A stretch of DNA of 64,000 bases from contig CAWHKD010000013.1 in the NCBI GenBank assembly GCA_963829845.1, forward strand, positions 6,178 through 70,177. Reading direction: 5' to 3'. The notes beneath the pieces are model-generated. The model did no database searches and was not told the DNA's origin. It saw nothing but the letters and a program-made list of their open reading frames with translations. Positions 1 through 8,002 of this stretch are shown here, piece by piece (position 1 is the first letter of the stretch; each line of letters begins with the position of its first letter). Source of the DNA: Gaiellasilicea sp963829845 (GTDB taxonomy: Bacteria > Actinomycetota > Thermoleophilia > Gaiellales > Gaiellaceae). The position numbers were made by a program, and so were the translations under genes.

Positions 1-519
1 GATCGCCCGCGCGATCCCCTCACCGAGCGCGGTCCCGTCGCCGGTGCGCAGGTTTCGAAGCGCCGCCTGCGCGGCCTCGCGGTTCGCCGTCGCCGGCAGC
101 ACGGTCTGCGCGCTCTGCGCGAACGAGACCATTCCGACCCGGTAGCCCTCCGGCAGCTTGCCGAGGAAGCGGCGGACTGCCTGCTGCGCCACCGCGAGCC
201 GGCTCGGCGGCACGTCGGTCGCGACCATCGACCGGGACGTGTCCATCGCCAGCACGACCGTCGCCTGCTCCTGGCGGACCGAGAGCGTCGCGTGCGGGCG
301 TGCGAGCCCGGTCGCGAGCGCCGCCAGCGCGAGCAGCGCGAGCGCGGGCGGAAGATGCCGCAGGCGTCCGGGGCTGCGGCCGACGAGATTCGGGACAAGG
401 GCGGGCGTCGCAAACGCGGCCGCCTGGCGGTGCCGGCGCCGCTCGAGCAGGACGTAGCCGAAGATCGCGAGCGGGACGGCGAGCAGGGCGAGCAGCGCGA
501 GCGGCCACTGGAAACTCAA
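1..519 (-). CDS. VWA-domain membrane protein, BatA-like (3' part outside window)
   Basis: This is the N-terminal 173 codons of a von Willebrand factor A protein; the rest lies beyond the window start. A TTG start at 519 overlaps the DUF58 stop (TTGA) and has GGAGG six bases upstream. Two hydrophobic segments (about residues 5-24 and 58-72) flank a basic stretch. The VWA domain then opens with strand VVLAMDTSRSM, so the metal-binding DxSxS motif is at about 93-97. Family knowledge: MoxR, DUF58 and VWA genes form a conserved operon whose products act together as an AAA+ chaperone system with membrane-anchored VWA partners. The substrate here is unknown. Confidence 0.88.
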   Translation of the reverse strand, partial: MSFQWPLALLALLAVPLAIFGYVLLERRRHRQAAAFATPALVPNLVGRSPGRLRHLPPALALLALAALATGLARPHATLSVRQEQATVVLAMDTSRSMVATDVPPSRLAVAQQAVRRFLGKLPEGYRVGMVSFAQSAQTVLPATANREAAQAALRNLRTGDGTALGEGIARAI

Positions 520-1445
520 CGCCTGCCTCCACGGCGACGCAGGTGGAGCGCGAGCGGCCGCAGCCAGTCGCCCTCGGTCGAGAGCACGACGTGGCCGACG
601 CCCAGCGAGGAGAGCTCCTTGGCGATCTCCTGCCTCTCGGCGGCTGCGGCGGCAGCGAAGCGCGCGCGCAGTTTCGCATTCGCGGTGTCGACGCGGAGCT
701 GGCGGCCGGTCTCGGGGTCGACGAGCCGGAGCTCGCCGACGTTCGGTAATGCTTCCTCTCTCGGATCGCGGATCTCGACGGCGAGCACGTCATGGCCGCC
801 CGCGAGCTGCAGCAGCGGCGGGCGCCAGTCGCGCGGCCCGCGGAAGTCGGAGACGATCGCGACGAGCGAGCGCTGCTGGGCCATCCGCGCGACGAGCCCG
901 AGCGCGGAGCCGAGCGAGGTCGCGCCGCCTCCTTCGAGCACCGGCTCGCGCCGCAGCGAGAGCAGGAGCCCGAGCATGCCGGCGCGGCCCGCACGCGGCG
1001 GAATCGCCTGCGCCCGCTCGTCCCCGAAGGCGACCAGGCCGAGCCGGTTGCCGCGGCGGCTGGCGAGATGGCCGAGCGCGAGCGCGACACCTTCGGCGAC
1101 GTCGGCCTTCCGCCGCTCGGCCGTCCCGAAGGACATCGACGCCGAGACGTCGAGCGCGAGCCAGGTCACGAGCACCCGCTCGGCGAGGTCGACGCGGACG
1201 TGCGTCTCGCCGGTGCGCGCGGTCACGTTCCACTCGATTCGGCGGACGTCGTCGCCGGGCACGTAGGGGCGGACCTGCGCGAGCTCGCTCCCCTGGCCGA
1301 GCACCGACGAGCGGTGGTCGCCGGCCAGCATTCCCTCGATCCGCCGGCCGATCGTCAGGTCGAGCGCGCGGAGCAGTGTCTCCGGCAGCGGTCCTGGCCC
1401 CGGCCGGTCGGGCGGGCGCGCGTGCGCTTCGGGAGCGACCGTCAA
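516..1445 (-). CDS. DUF58 domain-containing protein
   Basis: The 309-residue protein carries the DUF58 signature RPYVPGDDVRRIEW (about residues 59-72) followed by a VWA-like core beginning ALDVSASM (about 98-104). No membrane segment is visible, so it is probably cytoplasmic or membrane-associated through its partner. It lies between moxR (28-base gap) and the VWA gene (4-base overlap) in one transcription unit. The role is inferred from the conserved MoxR-DUF58-VWA arrangement: an adaptor of the MoxR ATPase. The client protein cannot be told from sequence. Confidence 0.9.
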   Translation of the reverse strand: MTVAPEAHARPPDRPGPGPLPETLLRALDLTIGRRIEGMLAGDHRSSVLGQGSELAQVRPYVPGDDVRRIEWNVTARTGETHVRVDLAERVLVTWLALDVSASMSFGTAERRKADVAEGVALALGHLASRRGNRLGLVAFGDERAQAIPPRAGRAGMLGLLLSLRREPVLEGGGATSLGSALGLVARMAQQRSLVAIVSDFRGPRDWRPPLLQLAGGHDVLAVEIRDPREEALPNVGELRLVDPETGRQLRVDTANAKLRARFAAAAAAERQEIAKELSSLGVGHVVLSTEGDWLRPLALHLRRRGGRR

Positions 1446-1473
1446 GCCGCCCCCTCCCGGCGGCGTGACTGCG

Positions 1474-2475
1474 TCACGCTGCGGTCTCCCGCCTCCCGAC
1501 CTCGAGCTCGGGTGCCGTCACCTTCTCGAGCACGGCGTCGAGGATCCGGTCGGCGTCGACCTGCTCCGCGAGCGCCTGGTAGCTGAGCACGAGCCGGTGC
1601 CGGAGCGCGTCCTTCGCGAGCGAGTCGACGTCCTGCGCGACGACGTAGTCGCGGCCGCGGAGGAACGCGAGCGCGCGTGCCGATTGGACGAGGCTGATCG
1701 GACCGCGGGGGCTCGCGCCGAAGGAGATGAACGGCGCCAGGTCGGCCAACCCATAGGCGCCCGGATCGCGGGTCGCCGTCGCCAGCTGGACGGTGTAGCT
1801 GATGATCCCCGGGTCGACGTAGACGGCCGCAGTGGCGTCTTGCAGCTCACGCAGCCGCTCCAGCTCGAGGACGCGCCGTAGCTCGGGCGCGGCGACGAGC
1901 GAGCGCTGGACGACCGTCAGCTCCTCGTCGTGCTCGGGGTAGCCGACGAGGATCTTGAGCATGAAACGGTCGACCTGCGCCTCGGGGAGCGGGTACGTGC
2001 CCTCGGACTCGATCGGGTTCTGGGTCGCCATGACGAGGAACGGCTGCGGCACCAGGTGCGTCTCCTGGCCGATCGTCACCTGCCGCTCCTGCATCACCTC
2101 GAGCAGCGCCGACTGGACTTTGGCCGGCGCCCGGTTGATCTCGTCCGCGAGCAGGAAGTTGCAGAAGACGGGGCCGAGCTCGGTGTCGAAATCCGCCGAG
2201 CTGGGGCGGAAGACCCGCGTGCCGACCAGGTCGGACGGAACCAGGTCGGGCGTGAACTGGATCCGCTGGAAGCTGCCGCCCAGCACTTGTGCGGTCGTCT
2301 TGATCGTCAGCGTCTTGGCGAGGCCGGGGACGCCCTCGATCAGGAGGTGTCCGCCCGCGAGCAGGCAGACGAGGACGCGCTCGAGCATCCCGTCCTGGCC
2401 CGCGATCACCCGCTTGATCTCGAAGAGCGCCTGCTCGAGCAGCTCGCGCTGCTCCTCTACGGTCGTCTCGCTCAC
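1474..2475 (-). CDS. MoxR family AAA+ ATPase
   Basis: The 333-residue AAA+ ATPase has Walker A GVPGLAKT (about 48-55), Walker B LLADE (about 108-112) and the MoxR-type sensor I region MATQNPIE. The GTG start at 2475 is preferred because AAGGAG lies just upstream at 2482-2488; the frame stays open 14 codons further without a ribosome site. It is the first gene of the minus-strand MoxR/DUF58/VWA operon and is divergent from the OmpR-type regulator with 89 bases between them. Family members act as chaperones in metal insertion or assembly of protein complexes. Confidence 0.93.
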   Translation of the reverse strand: MSETTVEEQRELLEQALFEIKRVIAGQDGMLERVLVCLLAGGHLLIEGVPGLAKTLTIKTTAQVLGGSFQRIQFTPDLVPSDLVGTRVFRPSSADFDTELGPVFCNFLLADEINRAPAKVQSALLEVMQERQVTIGQETHLVPQPFLVMATQNPIESEGTYPLPEAQVDRFMLKILVGYPEHDEELTVVQRSLVAAPELRRVLELERLRELQDATAAVYVDPGIISYTVQLATATRDPGAYGLADLAPFISFGASPRGPISLVQSARALAFLRGRDYVVAQDVDSLAKDALRHRLVLSYQALAEQVDADRILDAVLEKVTAPELEVGRRETAA

Positions 2476-2522
2476 GGCACGCTCCTTGCTCGCGGTTACG
2501 TGCCGCAAGTCAACCAACCGCG

Positions 2523-2564
2523 GGATAAAGCGCGGATAAAAGCGGCGAGTACGATGGGTTAAGG
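2523..2564 (+). promoter_or_regulatory. Tandem GGATAAA repeats and likely leaderless promoter of the response regulator
   Basis: GGATAAA occurs at 2523-2529 and again at 2534-2540, an 11-base step that matches the direct-repeat spacing recognised by OmpR/PhoB-type regulators. TACGAT (2550-2555) fits the actinobacterial -10 pattern TANNNT and lies ten bases before the ATG at 2565, which has no convincing ribosome site. This suggests a leaderless mRNA whose -35 role is taken by the repeats, that is, autoregulation by the adjacent regulator. The reading is inferred from sequence only. Confidence 0.5.
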
Positions 2565-3245
2565 ATGCGCGTGCTTGTCGTCGAGGACGAGCAGGACCTG
2601 GCCGACGCGATCGCCGCGGGCCTCCGCCGCGAGGGGTATGCCGTCGACCTCGCGCACGCCGGCGACGAGGCGCTCCTCAAGGCTCGGGTCTACCCGTACG
2701 ACCTGATCTGCCTCGACTTGAACCTTCCCGCGATCGGGGGCCGCGAGGTCTGCCGTGCGATCCGCGCCGAGCCTCGCTCGGACGGCTCGCCGCAGCCGCG
2801 GATCCTGATGCTGACCGCGCGCGGCGGCGTCGACGACCGGATCGCCGGGCTCGACGACGGGGCCGACGACTACCTCGTGAAGCCCTTCGAGCTGGGCGAG
2901 CTGGCGGCACGGGCGCGGGCGTTGCTCCGCCGGAACGGGGACGGAGGCCGTGGCGCGCCGCTCGGCGTCGGCTCGCTCGAGCTCGATCCCGTCCGGCACG
3001 AGGCGACCCAGGCGGGGGAGCCGCTCGCGCTGACGCCGAAGGAGTTCGCCCTGCTCCGCTACTTCATGACGAGGCCAGGGGAGGCGATCTCCGAGTTCGA
3101 CCTGCTCACGCACGTCTGGGACGAGAACGCGAACCCGCTGACGCGGACCGTGCGCGTGACCGTGATGACGCTGCGGCGCAAGCTCGCCGGGAACCCGATC
3201 GAGACGGTGCAGGGCGCCGGCTACCGGCTGAAGGAGGACGCATGA
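2565..3245 (+). CDS. OmpR/PhoB-family response regulator
   Basis: The 226-residue protein has an N-terminal receiver domain with acidic pocket EDE (7-9), phospho-acceptor Asp51 (CLDLNLP) and switch Lys106 (LVKPF). The C-terminal winged helix (about 125-222) ends GAGYRL. The kinase gene starts inside its stop region (ATGA overlap at 3242), so the two form a translationally coupled two-component system. Possible self-binding sites lie just upstream (2523-2540). The stimulus is unknown; the nearest divergent genes are the MoxR operon. Confidence 0.95.
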   Translation: MRVLVVEDEQDLADAIAAGLRREGYAVDLAHAGDEALLKARVYPYDLICLDLNLPAIGGREVCRAIRAEPRSDGSPQPRILMLTARGGVDDRIAGLDDGADDYLVKPFELGELAARARALLRRNGDGGRGAPLGVGSLELDPVRHEATQAGEPLALTPKEFALLRYFMTRPGEAISEFDLLTHVWDENANPLTRTVRVTVMTLRRKLAGNPIETVQGAGYRLKEDA

Positions 3246-4447
3246 GCGCGTTTTTCCGCTCGATCCGGGTGCGGCTGACGCTGCTCTACTCGGGCGTCCT
3301 CTTCGGCGTCGCCGCGATCCTCGTCGCCGGGCTCTACTTCGGCCTCTCGCTCAGCCTTCGCGACGAGCCGGTCTCCCAGACCGTCGTCGTCGAGCAGGTG
3401 CCGGTCAACGACGGCAGCCAGACCGAGGAGCGGACGCTCGTCGACGCGCAGGCGTTCGAGCACCTCGTCAACGAGCGGACCCTCCACAACCTCCGCACGT
3501 TCTCGCTCGGCGCGCTCGGAGCGCTGTTCGTGGCAAGCCTCGCCGTCGGCTGGGTGATCGCCGGCCGCGTACTGGCGCCGATCGCGCACATCACGAGCGT
3601 CGCGCGCGAGATCCAGGCGCGCGAGCTGTCGCGCCGAATCGAGCTCGCCGGGCCGGACGACGAGCTGAAGCGGCTCGCGGACACGTTCGACTCGATGCTC
3701 GCCCGGCTCGATCTCGCGTTCGCGTCCCAGCGGCGCTTCGTCGCCGACGCGTCGCACGAGCTGCGGACGCCGCTCGCGATCATCAAGGCAAACCTCGACC
3801 TCGCGCTCACCGACGCCCAGGCGACCGACGAGAGTCGCGCCACCGCGGCGGCGGTGATCAAGCGCGCGATCGACCGGATGGCACGGCTGACCGACGACTT
3901 GCTCGCGCTCGCGCGTCTCGACGCGCCCGCATCCGGCACTGAGCCGGTGCCGCTGGGGGCGCTGCTCGAGGACGCCCGCGAGGAGTTCGCGGCGGCCGCC
4001 GCCGCGCGCGAGGTCGAGCTGGAAGCAACGGTCGTCCCGGGCCGGATCGTCCAGGGCGACCGGGACGTGCTCAAGCGGGCCGTGACGAACCTGCTCGACA
4101 ATGCCGTCCGCGTGGCGCCCGAGGGCTCGAGCGTCCGCCTCTCCCACGGCGAGGTCGACGGCTGGGCGTGGCTCGCCGTTGCCGACGAGGGGCCTGGCAT
4201 CGCGCCCGAGCATCAGGAGTCGATTTTCGACCGCTTCTGGCGCGCCGACGACGGCCGCGCTCGCCCCGGAGGCGGCAGTGGCCTCGGGCTCGCGATCGTC
4301 CGCCAGATCGCCGAGGCGCACCGCGGCTCGGTCGGCGTCTTCTCCGACCCAGGCGCAGGGGCAACGTTCGTCGTCTGGCTGCCGCGGAAGTCGGATCCGG
4401 GCGAGGCGCCGCACCTCGATCCGACCGGCGTGGCCGCGCTCGCCTGA
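3242..4447 (+). CDS. HAMP-domain sensor histidine kinase
   Basis: The 401-residue membrane kinase has transmembrane segments at about 14-34 and 87-108, a short extracytoplasmic loop of about 50 residues, a HAMP linker, and a dimerisation helix with phospho-acceptor His172 (DASHELRTPL). The ATPase domain has an N-box with Asn284 and Asn288 (TNLLDN), G1 DEGPGIAP (about 317-324) and G2 GSGLGLAI (about 346-353). All catalytic boxes are intact. It overlaps the preceding regulator by four bases and is its cognate sensor. The small sensor loop gives no clue to the ligand. Confidence 0.95.
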   Translation: MSAFFRSIRVRLTLLYSGVLFGVAAILVAGLYFGLSLSLRDEPVSQTVVVEQVPVNDGSQTEERTLVDAQAFEHLVNERTLHNLRTFSLGALGALFVASLAVGWVIAGRVLAPIAHITSVAREIQARELSRRIELAGPDDELKRLADTFDSMLARLDLAFASQRRFVADASHELRTPLAIIKANLDLALTDAQATDESRATAAAVIKRAIDRMARLTDDLLALARLDAPASGTEPVPLGALLEDAREEFAAAAAAREVELEATVVPGRIVQGDRDVLKRAVTNLLDNAVRVAPEGSSVRLSHGEVDGWAWLAVADEGPGIAPEHQESIFDRFWRADDGRARPGGGSGLGLAIVRQIAEAHRGSVGVFSDPGAGATFVVWLPRKSDPGEAPHLDPTGVAALA

Positions 4448-4452
4448 CTTCG

Positions 4453-4887
4453 TCAGCGCTGGGCGCGCACGAGCGTGCCGAGGACGGCGCCGAAGATCGC
4501 GTGCGCCGCGACCTCCTGGGCGAAGACCCGCCGATTCCCGAGTAGCGGCGGCCAGGCGCCGTTGCGACGATCAGGATGGAAGCGGTCGACGACGGCCATC
4601 GCCGGCCACAGCGCAGCGCCCTCGATTTGCGCCGCGACGATGCCGCTCTTCCAGCCGCGCACGCCGATGCGCCGGAAGGCGATGCCGGCGGCAGCGCCGT
4701 TCGCGAGGTGGACGGCCGTGCCGGCGAGCCGCCAGTGGCGACGAGAGAGCGGCGCTCCGAGCAGCCGCACGTCGGTGTATGGGGTCCCGAAGAGCCGCCG
4801 CAGGCCTGGCTCCGCCGCGGCCCACGCGCCGGCCGCGGTCACGCCGGCGAGCGCGGCGCGGAGATCGCTCGTGAGGTTTGAATCCAT
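4453..4887 (-). CDS. Small hydrophobic membrane protein, unknown function
   Basis: This 144-residue protein starts at ATG 4887, with four weakly hydrophobic, Ala/Gly-rich segments (near residues 10-24, 52-69, 81-100 and 122-140) and a histidine in segments two and four. It looks like a compact four-helix inner-membrane protein of the YagU/DUF1440 sort, but I do not recognise a definite family. It is convergent with the histidine kinase (5-base gap) and divergent from photolyase. Its start is only a few bases from the photolyase start, so both promoters must overlap. Confidence 0.65.
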   Translation of the reverse strand: MDSNLTSDLRAALAGVTAAGAWAAAEPGLRRLFGTPYTDVRLLGAPLSRRHWRLAGTAVHLANGAAAGIAFRRIGVRGWKSGIVAAQIEGAALWPAMAVVDRFHPDRRNGAWPPLLGNRRVFAQEVAAHAIFGAVLGTLVRAQR

Positions 4888-4893
4888 GGCCTC

Positions 4894-4904
4894 ATGTCTA
4901 CCCT
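4894..4904 (+). promoter_or_regulatory. Candidate leaderless -10 box for photolyase (TACCCT)
   Basis: TACCCT (4899-4904) fits TANNNT and lies ten bases before the ATG at 4915. No ribosome site precedes either possible photolyase start. On the other strand TAGACA (4899-4894) sits seven bases before the divergent ATG at 4887. The two -10 boxes would share the same bases, so expression of the two genes is probably mutually constrained. No operator palindrome is evident. Confidence 0.35.
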
Positions 4905-4914
4905 TTGTCCATTG

Positions 4915-6192
4915 ATGGCGAACGCTCGGCCCCGCACCGTGGTCGTCCTCTTCACGCGCGACCTGCGCCTCCACGACCACGCTGCCCTGGCGGCGGCCGT
5001 CGCGCGCGCCGAGCGGGTCGTGCCGCTGTTCGTGCTCGACAAGGCTATTCTCGCCGCGTTCGGCGCGCCGAACCGCATCGCCTTCCTGCTCGATGCTCTG
5101 CGCGACCTCGACACCGGTTTGGCGGCGCGCGGCGCAGGGCTCGTCGTCCGCAGCGGCGACGTCCTCCGCGAAACCTTCCGGCTCGCACTCGACGTCGGCG
5201 CCGAGTCGGTCTACATGAGCGAGGACGTCAGCGGCTACGCGCAGGAGCGAGAGCGACGGCTGCGGCTGACGCTCGCCGGCTCGCGGATCGGGCTCGAGCT
5301 CTTTTCGGGCGTGACCGTCGTGCCGCCCGGGGACCTCGCGCCTGCCGGCGGCGACCACTATCGGGTCTTCACCCCGTACTGGCGCCGCTGGCGCCAGCAG
5401 CCGCGGCGCGACGTCCTGGCGGCGCCCGGGCGGATCGAGCTCCCGGACGGCGTCGACACCGGGCTACCGGCCGGCCTCGACCGGCTGCGACGCCGCACGC
5501 CGGCCGCGGCGCTGCCCGATGGCGGCGAGACTGCCGGGCGGCGGCGCCTCGAGGAGTGGCTCCACGACGGGCTCGCGCTGTACGGCGAGCTCGCGGATGA
5601 TCTGGCCGCCGACGCGACCTCCCGGCTGTCGCCCTACCTCCACTTCGGCTGCGTCTCGGCCGGCGAAGTCGTCGCGAGAGCGCTCGAGCGGGAGGGCGCA
5701 GAGCCGTTCGTGCGGCAGCTGTGCTGGCGCGACTTCAACCACCAGCTGCTCGCGGCCCGTCCGGAGCTTGCGCGGGACGATCTGCGGCCGCGTTCGGCGG
5801 CCTGGCGCGACGACGACGAGGGCTTCGAGGCCTGGCGGGAGGGCCGCACGGGTTATCCCCTCGTCGATGCGGGAATGCGTCAGCTGATGGCCGAGGGCTT
5901 CATGCACAACCGCGCGCGGCTCGTCGCCGGCTCATTCCTGACGAAGCACCTCGGGATCGACTGGCGTCGCGGAGCGGAGCACTTCTTCGAGCAGCTCGTC
6001 GACGGCGACGTCGCCAACAACACGGCCAACTGGCAGTGGGTCGCCGGCACCGGCACCGATACGCGTCCCAATCGAAGGCTGAGCCCGAGCCGGCAGGCGG
6101 AGCGCTTCGACCCGGACGGGGCGTACGTGCGCCGCTACGTCCCCGAGGTCGGCACGCCCGACTACCCGCGGCCGCTGGTGGTCGCTGCATGA
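4915..6192 (+). CDS. phr: Deoxyribodipyrimidine photo-lyase (cryptochrome/photolyase family)
   Basis: The 425-residue flavoprotein repairs UV-induced cyclobutane pyrimidine dimers using light. The N-terminal alpha/beta antenna domain begins VVLFTRDLRLHDH. The C-terminal FAD domain has the characteristic CWRDFNHQLL, GYPLVDAGMRQL, MHNRARL and NNTANWQWVAGTG motifs. Length and motif order fit class I photolyases. The ATG at 4915 is preferred because residue numbering then matches the family and a -10 box lies ten bases upstream; an in-frame ATG at 4894 is the alternative. Its stop overlaps the next ATG (ATGA at 6189). Confidence 0.95.
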   Translation: MANARPRTVVVLFTRDLRLHDHAALAAAVARAERVVPLFVLDKAILAAFGAPNRIAFLLDALRDLDTGLAARGAGLVVRSGDVLRETFRLALDVGAESVYMSEDVSGYAQERERRLRLTLAGSRIGLELFSGVTVVPPGDLAPAGGDHYRVFTPYWRRWRQQPRRDVLAAPGRIELPDGVDTGLPAGLDRLRRRTPAAALPDGGETAGRRRLEEWLHDGLALYGELADDLAADATSRLSPYLHFGCVSAGEVVARALEREGAEPFVRQLCWRDFNHQLLAARPELARDDLRPRSAAWRDDDEGFEAWREGRTGYPLVDAGMRQLMAEGFMHNRARLVAGSFLTKHLGIDWRRGAEHFFEQLVDGDVANNTANWQWVAGTGTDTRPNRRLSPSRQAERFDPDGAYVRRYVPEVGTPDYPRPLVVAA

Positions 6193-6706
6193 CCGGCTGG
6201 GAGACGACCGAGCGCGTGCTCGAGTCGGGCGGGTTCGAGTCGCGGCAGCGGGTGCTCGTGCACGGAGCCGGTCGTCGAGGCGTCGGAGGCTGGCGCCCGC
6301 ACGCTCGGCGTCACCTACTGGCAGGCGGTCGACCGCTTCACCCGCGGCGGCGTGCGCGCGAGCTGGACGGGCGGCGGCGGCAAGCTGAAGCTGCTCGGCG
6401 GCGCGACGCTGCTCACGTTCGGGCCGCCGGAGCTCTCGTTCGACGACGGGCTCGTCAGCTGCCGGCACGCGATCCAGGGCGGGCTGCTCGCGCTCCGCGC
6501 CGGCGGCTCCGTCACGCTCGCTCAGCGCCCGGAGGGTGACCAGCAGGAGCTGAGCGTGACCGTCGAGGAGTACCTGCCGCGGCTCGCCGCGCGCGCCGGC
6601 GCGCCGCCATGGACCGGGATGCTCTACGCGAAGGGCGCAGAGCCCCTTCCACGCCGCGGTCAGCCGGCGCTACTTCGAGCAGCTGCTCCGGAGCCGAGCC
6701 TCGTGA
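6189..6706 (+). pseudogene. Unrecognised protein gene interrupted by two frameshifts
   Basis: An ATG at 6189 overlaps the photolyase stop. The reading starts in one frame (MTGWETTERVLE), moves to the next near 6262 (TLGVTYWQAVDRFTRGG through PPWTGMLYAKGA) and to the third near 6635 (SPFHAAVSRRYFEQLL), ending at TGA 6704-6706. The pieces join into one protein of about 172 residues with a start/stop coupling at both ends. Both shifts go the same way and the coupling is preserved, so single-base sequence errors are more likely than decay. I do not recognise the family; there is no signal peptide or membrane segment. Possible tyrosine/tryptophan-rich beta fold, function unknown. Confidence 0.5.
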
Positions 6707-7563
6707 AGGTCACCGTCTTCGGCGCCACCGGCGTCGTCGGCCGGGCGCTGCTACCTCAGCTGGCCGAGCATGAGCTGACGGCGGTCTCGCGTTCGCCGCG
6801 CGACGAGCCCGGGGCACGCTGGGTCGTCGCGGACGCGGCGTCCGGGGACGGTGTCGCCGAAGCGCTGGCAGACGCCGACGCCGTCTACTACCTCGTCCAC
6901 TCGCTCGGAGCACGCGACTTCGAGGAGCAGGATCGCGCTGCCGCGGAGACCGTTGCGCGCGAGGCGGCGGCTGCGGGCGTGCGGCAGATCGTCTATCTCG
7001 GCGGGCTCGGGGCCGACGACCCTGACGCATCGCCGCACCTGCGCAGCCGCCGCGAGACCGGCGAGCGGCTTGCCTCTGCCGGCGTTCCGGTGACGACCCT
7101 GCGCGCGGCGATGATCGTCGGCAAGGGGAGCGCCGCCTTCGAGACGATCCTCGGCCTGGTCAAGCGGCTGCCGGTGATGATCACGCCGAGCTGGGTCTCG
7201 ACGCCGACGCAGCCGATCGCGCTCGACGATGTCGCCCGCTACCTCGCCGGCGTCTGCGGCAACGTGGCCGCGTACGGCGAGGGCTACGACACGGGCGGGC
7301 CGGAGGTGATGACCTACCGGCAGATGATCGAGCGGATCGCCGCCCTGCTCGGCCGCACGCCGGCGATCATCGAGGTCCCGGTGCTGACGCCGTACCTCTC
7401 CTCGCTCTGGCTCAACCTCGTCACGCCCGTGAACGCATCGGTCGCGCGGCCGCTCGTCGAGGGGCTGCGCAACCCGACGATCGCGCGCGAGGAGCGGATT
7501 CGAACGCTGCTGCCGCTCGAGCTCATGCCGTTCGACGAAGCGGCGCGGAAGGCGCTTGCGTGA
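6703..7563 (+). CDS. NAD(P)H-binding atypical SDR / NmrA-like protein
   Basis: This 286-residue protein has a Rossmann start VFGATGVVGRALL (GxxGxxG, about residues 5-17), a YYLVHSLG segment typical of the atypical-SDR group that uses NAD(P)H, and downstream substrate-domain features (about 200-285). The GTG at 6703 overlaps the preceding stop (GTGA), and this start puts the Rossmann motif at the N terminus. Its 3' end overlaps the convergent SRPBCC gene by 41 bases. Family members include sugar epimerase and quinone-reductase-like enzymes as well as regulators, so the reaction is open. Confidence 0.85.
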   Translation: MKVTVFGATGVVGRALLPQLAEHELTAVSRSPRDEPGARWVVADAASGDGVAEALADADAVYYLVHSLGARDFEEQDRAAAETVAREAAAAGVRQIVYLGGLGADDPDASPHLRSRRETGERLASAGVPVTTLRAAMIVGKGSAAFETILGLVKRLPVMITPSWVSTPTQPIALDDVARYLAGVCGNVAAYGEGYDTGGPEVMTYRQMIERIAALLGRTPAIIEVPVLTPYLSSLWLNLVTPVNASVARPLVEGLRNPTIAREERIRTLLPLELMPFDEAARKALA

Positions 7564-8002
7564 GCAGCGAGGGCACTTCCCGCGCGCGGTAGTCGAAGAT
7601 CCCCTCGACCCAGCCGCGGACAAGCAGCCGGCAGACGAGCGCGCCGAGCGGGCCGAGGAAGAGCCGGTAGCGGACGTGGTCGTAGATCTCGGTCCCGCCG
7701 TCGACGGGCGTCAGCCGGTGGCTGTGCTCCCAGAGCAGGAACGGGCCGCGGCGCTGGACGTCGACGAAGCCGCGCGGTGGGTTCCACGCCACGATCTCGG
7801 TGCGCCAGCCGATCGGGATCCCGAAGAGGCTCAGCCGGTAGCGGAGGCGGGCGCCGAGGGCGAGTGCGCCCGGCGCCTCGACGATCCGGAACCGGAGCCA
7901 CGGTGGCGTGATCCGCTCGAGATTGCGCGCGTCGGCGAAGAACGAAAACGCCTCGTCGATCGGGACGGGGACGATCTGGGTGCGTTCGAGGATGTACTTC
8001 GG
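7523..8002 (-). CDS. SRPBCC family protein (START-like ligand-binding fold); start unclear
   Basis: The protein has about 159 residues with the SRPBCC pattern: a start-proximal strand ILERTQIVPVP, AFSFFADARNLERITPPWL, and end segment WVEGIFDYRARE. Such proteins bind hydrophobic ligands or act as cyclase/coenzyme-Q-binding-like factors, often next to atypical SDRs. The frame is open from 8002, directly after the ATP-grasp stop, but contains no ATG, GTG or TTG before the conserved region. GTGA at 8006-8003 is in a different frame; one extra base near 8001 would join it to the conserved frame. A one-base error or a non-standard start is likely. Confidence 0.75.
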   Translation of the reverse strand, partial: PKYILERTQIVPVPIDEAFSFFADARNLERITPPWLRFRIVEAPGALALGARLRYRLSLFGIPIGWRTEIVAWNPPRGFVDVQRRGPFLLWEHSHRLTPVDGGTEIYDHVRYRLFLGPLGALVCRLLVRGWVEGIFDYRAREVPSLLTQAPSAPLRRTA

